Source: Nematostella vectensis (Eukaryota > Cnidaria > Anthozoa > Actiniaria > Edwardsiidae). From it: 64,000 nt of DNA. Shown piece after piece: positions 60,777 to 64,000 of this stretch. The position numbers and the translations under genes were made by a program. Within the stretch, counting starts at the first letter, position 1. Every line of letters begins with the position of its first letter. The stretch lies in contig NC_064034.1 of the NCBI RefSeq assembly GCF_932526225.1, forward strand, positions 2,590,001 to 2,654,000, read 5' to 3'. Below the pieces are notes generated by a model that had not been told where the DNA came from, did not search any database, and saw nothing but the letters and a program-made list of their open reading frames with translations.

Positions 60777-63700
60777 TTATCTAACAGCCCTGTCATACAG
60801 GTCTTCATATACTGACTCCATTGACTCATCAAAAAGGTCCCGGTGGGAATGACCTGTGTAGGCTGCCTTGCGGTTCGACCAGTATTTCCCCTTGGCGAGG
60901 GGCACAGTAATGCTATGGAGCAAAACAGTGTGATTAAAATAAAGATTCTAGATATACATATTATTTCCTTTCTTTGTTACCTACTGAAAATTCTTTCCTC
61001 CCTCTACTGTAATAGCTAAAAAACATAGAGAGATTAGACTAAATGCTATTTGGTCTATATTTTGCTTAGCTAATCTAATTAATCTGCTGTTTTGCCAACA
61101 AAACTGCACAGAAACTGAAGAAAATGCAAAGAAAATCACCTTTTTGAAGGAAGAAATGATTATTCAAAATCCTCGAAGGCTGAAATTAGTAAAAAGACTC
61201 AAAAGTTGGTTACATATTAGACATTTGTTGATTGGAATAAGTATCAAGCATTAATGAAGGATAAGGATTAGTAACTTAAATAATTAGGGTGTAAGAAATC
61301 AAGTAGTTTCAACTAGAAAGGTTGTCTACAATGACGTTAACACAACTAATTATACAGTAGCTTCAGAATATTGACATGATCTGTTCTTTCTGGTAGGCAC
61401 AAGTTATAAGTTGCAAGGCTGATACATTCTTACTCTTTCACAGCAATGGAAAGAACATGCAGCTAAACAAACTATGCTGTTGTCTTTTTATGGTGCAATG
61501 CCATGCAGTTAGCTGGTGCAATGGAAATTCAAAGTTGTCTAGTATTAAAGTGATGACAGCGTTTTACTGCAGGGCTCAATATTATTACTAACTTGACAAA
61601 GCTTGAACAACAATGACTGATTTTGAATAAAGAAAGAACATATTTAAGAATATTTCTGGGAATAAGGGAATTTTGGAATGTTTTACTTTCCTGATTACCA
61701 GCTTTCCTTGAAATGATTGCCATTCAACACTTAGAAGAAATCACATAATCGATATTAAGACATTAAACTGACATACCTTCTGTCAAGTCTTGTACCAAGA
61801 CTTGGGTGATCTGGATCTTCAAAAGACCGATCAAGGGACTCTAATCGAGCTGAGTTTATCTCTGAACTAAGAACAAAAATAACATCATGGATGCTCAATT
61901 AAACTTGACAGTTTTACAGCTCTATTAAATTTCAACATTGTCACATAATGTATAAGTTATAGTTTCCCGGGTTATGGTAATTTATGCATAATTAAGATGG
62001 CCACCATTGTGCACGGTGCACACCATAACAAACATCTGCTTACCGTAATTCTTGAAGTGATAGCAAACTATCATCATCAGAATCCGATTCTTCTACGTAA
62101 GACCTTGATACCTGTGAAATAAATTTACACTACCAATTGAATTTACAATATCACAAAAAAACTCAGCTAAGTCATGGACTACAAATAGCAAACTTACAGG
62201 TAGTGGGGAGTGCTTGCGAATTATCCTCTCCACTCTGTCATGGATTTCTTCAGATGGCGATGATACTCTGGCATAGCTATGTGAGCTAGAGAACTTTGGG
62301 GTTGAGAATAGCCTGGGTTTTGTCCTTGGTAGTGGCTCGCTATATGCTCTGGATTGATACAACTCTGGATCTTCATCATTATCCTCAACATACCGACGTG
62401 CCCTTATCTTTGGTGGCTCAGAAGATGGTACAAATGTGGTATAGGAAGGGGTTGAAGCTGCCCTTCGATGTCCCGCTGATGTAAACCTGTGCTTTAAGAA
62501 ATCTCTCCCAAACACTTTATAATATGCTTGACACACGATGCAGTCTTTGTGAGGAGTCTTGCAGTCGATACAGGGCACTAAAAATAAAGCACAAATAATT
62601 GTCAGAAACAATTTCTTCATCAATTTGTACAATACAATAGCTTAATTAATTTCAATAAATCTGAAGAGTTGTTACCAAGTCCCTCTGGCAATAACACTTT
62701 GTATATGTTGCTGATCTCCAATTGAGTGGCAGTAGCAGAAATAACATGCAGCCGCTGCATCGACAGCCATGAAGGCTGTTACTTGGTAGGTTCGCATGGA
62801 CTTTTAAACTTGTACAGAATTTGCAACAAAATAAACTGATAAATATCTTTATTTTTTATGGAGACTTACTTGGATCACCTTCAGCAGGCAAGAATATTTT
62901 GGACCTGGCCCTCTGAGATGACCTAAAGTTCCGGCGTGAAATGATGCTCTCATCAGCTTTGCCAGCCTTAAAGGGTGGTCTTGTTGGAGATGCTGATCTT
63001 GGTCGTCGAGTGGGTGACACAGACCTCGACTTTGGGACTACCATCCCCATGTTTTCTGGTCGTCTTGGACACTCACAAACACAGTGTTCTTCATGAAATG
63101 CTCCATTTCCCATTCTACTTGGAGGAAGTACGACAATTTCATCTTCTGTCTCTGAACTTTCGTCTGATTCCTGAAATTGCAACAAGGGCCACAGGATTGC
63201 AAAGAAACAACAAATAGCCTTTGGTCTTTCATTTATTTTGGGCTATATATTTGGGTGTTTGAATATCAATTTATTCTGTTCTGTGAAATATATCACTATT
63301 TTCTTGAAAAATTCATCTTAACCCTTCACAATTTTATTATAACTGGGCAAGCAATAAGATCAAATTTTCAAAATTTTACATTCATTGTATATTTGTCAAA
63401 TGTACTGTATAACATATTTTAGCTCACCTCAGATTCACTCTCTGCTAACCCATTAGCATGTGCTGGCATTCCTGGGATTGTGATCTCTTGCATGGTAGTT
63501 GTGGAAGAAAAATCCAATTTTGGATCTATCCCCTATAAATAAAGACAAAATAATTGCCAATCAAACAAAAAAATCAACACTTGCTTTAAAGAGGTTGTAC
63601 CTACACTAAAGTGTGCTGTTCTACTAAGAAGAACATCTCGTTCAAGGCCATCTTTTCCTGTCAGGGTAGGGGTTGGGTAGAGAAATTCCTTGGCAGTCTG

Positions 63701-64000
63701 CTCGTAACAGGCTAGAAGCTTTCCACCTGGGGATGTAAATCATATTATTTGCAGGAATGTACCGCACAAAACTTGAATATATTATCATGGCCGGACGCTA
63801 CTTTGGGAGCTCTACAATTTTTATTCTTTTTTTACTTTTTACCGTATCCATTAAGACCCAGAAGTCATCAACTAGTCTCCTAAAACGTTCCTCTGTACTA
63901 ATATGTAATGGTCTGGACAGGAAAGACTTTCCTGGTCGAAATTCCTTGGTCAAGCGATTTCCACGTGCTTCGCCTACGTCGCCATATTTGAAATCTTTGG
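60777..64000 (-). CDS. Unrecognised protein, Ser/Arg-rich with a CxxC-CxxC motif; 5' end beyond the window
   Basis: Eight exons (minus): 64000-63843 (partial), 63718-63605, 63532-63428, 63170-62870, 62577-62198, 62111-62044, 61866-61777, 60912-60777, joined in frame to 449 codons plus stop. The visible start carries a conserved-looking stretch (LHISTEERFRRLVDDFWVLMD, then LLACYEQTAKEF). Next come an acidic patch (ESDESSETEDEI), a basic SP/RP-rich low-complexity part (SVSPTRRPRSASPTRPP), and CIDCKTPHKDCIVC, a possible zinc knuckle (C-x2-C-x6-C-x2-C). The end is charged (KGKYWSNRKAAYTGHSHRDL, ending YEDLYDRAVR). The acceptor of the 63718 exon (AAAG|CTT) was chosen for phase; CCCCAG at 63727-63732 would be the alternative with a different upstream junction. 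No family is recognised. Confidence 0.65.

Overview
This is a eukaryotic, animal-type genomic window of AT-rich DNA. Its genes are split into many exons with GT-AG introns and metazoan-style products: an AP-3 delta adaptin, ribosomal protein L37, an F-box protein and a dual-targeted dienoyl-CoA isomerase. Intron sizes, the abundance of intronic minisatellites and the EGF/mucin surface protein suggest an early-branching metazoan, most likely a cnidarian (sea-anemone-like). The species call is inference. All exon models were read by eye from splice consensus, reading phase and remembered family similarity. Each multi-exon model given as complete closes in frame.

Layout: 1-5680 holds no gene I can support. 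5681-14318 (-) is a 12-exon gene for a type I membrane protein: signal peptide, four copies of a two-exon cysteine-rich/EGF-like module, Thr-rich mucin stalk, transmembrane segment and short tail. 15416-36085 (+) is AP3D1, in about 45 exons. 37042-39146 (-) is RPL37. 39448-46662 (+) is a small 184-residue gene whose N-terminus resembles ISY1; its fourth intron carries a 4.5-kb DNA transposon (40324-44816). 47297-50401 (+) is FBXO4. 50502-59624 (-) is ECH1; its last intron carries a 4.9-kb foldback element (50848-55745). 59841-60494 (+) is an intronless SGNH hydrolase. 60777-64000 (-) is the 3' part of an unrecognised gene that runs off the window.

Gene arrangement: RPL37 and the ISY1-like gene diverge from a ~300-bp interval, ECH1 and the SGNH hydrolase from a ~216-bp interval. 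FBXO4 and ECH1 converge with only 100 bp between stop codons. These look like independent housekeeping genes packed together, not one pathway.

Most unusual signals: (1) several introns of AP3D1 carry tandem arrays in which the repeated unit is the intron's own splice acceptor (branch point plus AG) or splice donor; (2) a degenerate transposon joins a putative DDE/RNase-H-like transposase region to a Ulp1-type cysteine protease domain, with a 14-bp motif clustered near both ends; (3) a near-symmetrical foldback element has ~1.65-kb arms; (4) the modular cysteine-rich/EGF/mucin receptor.
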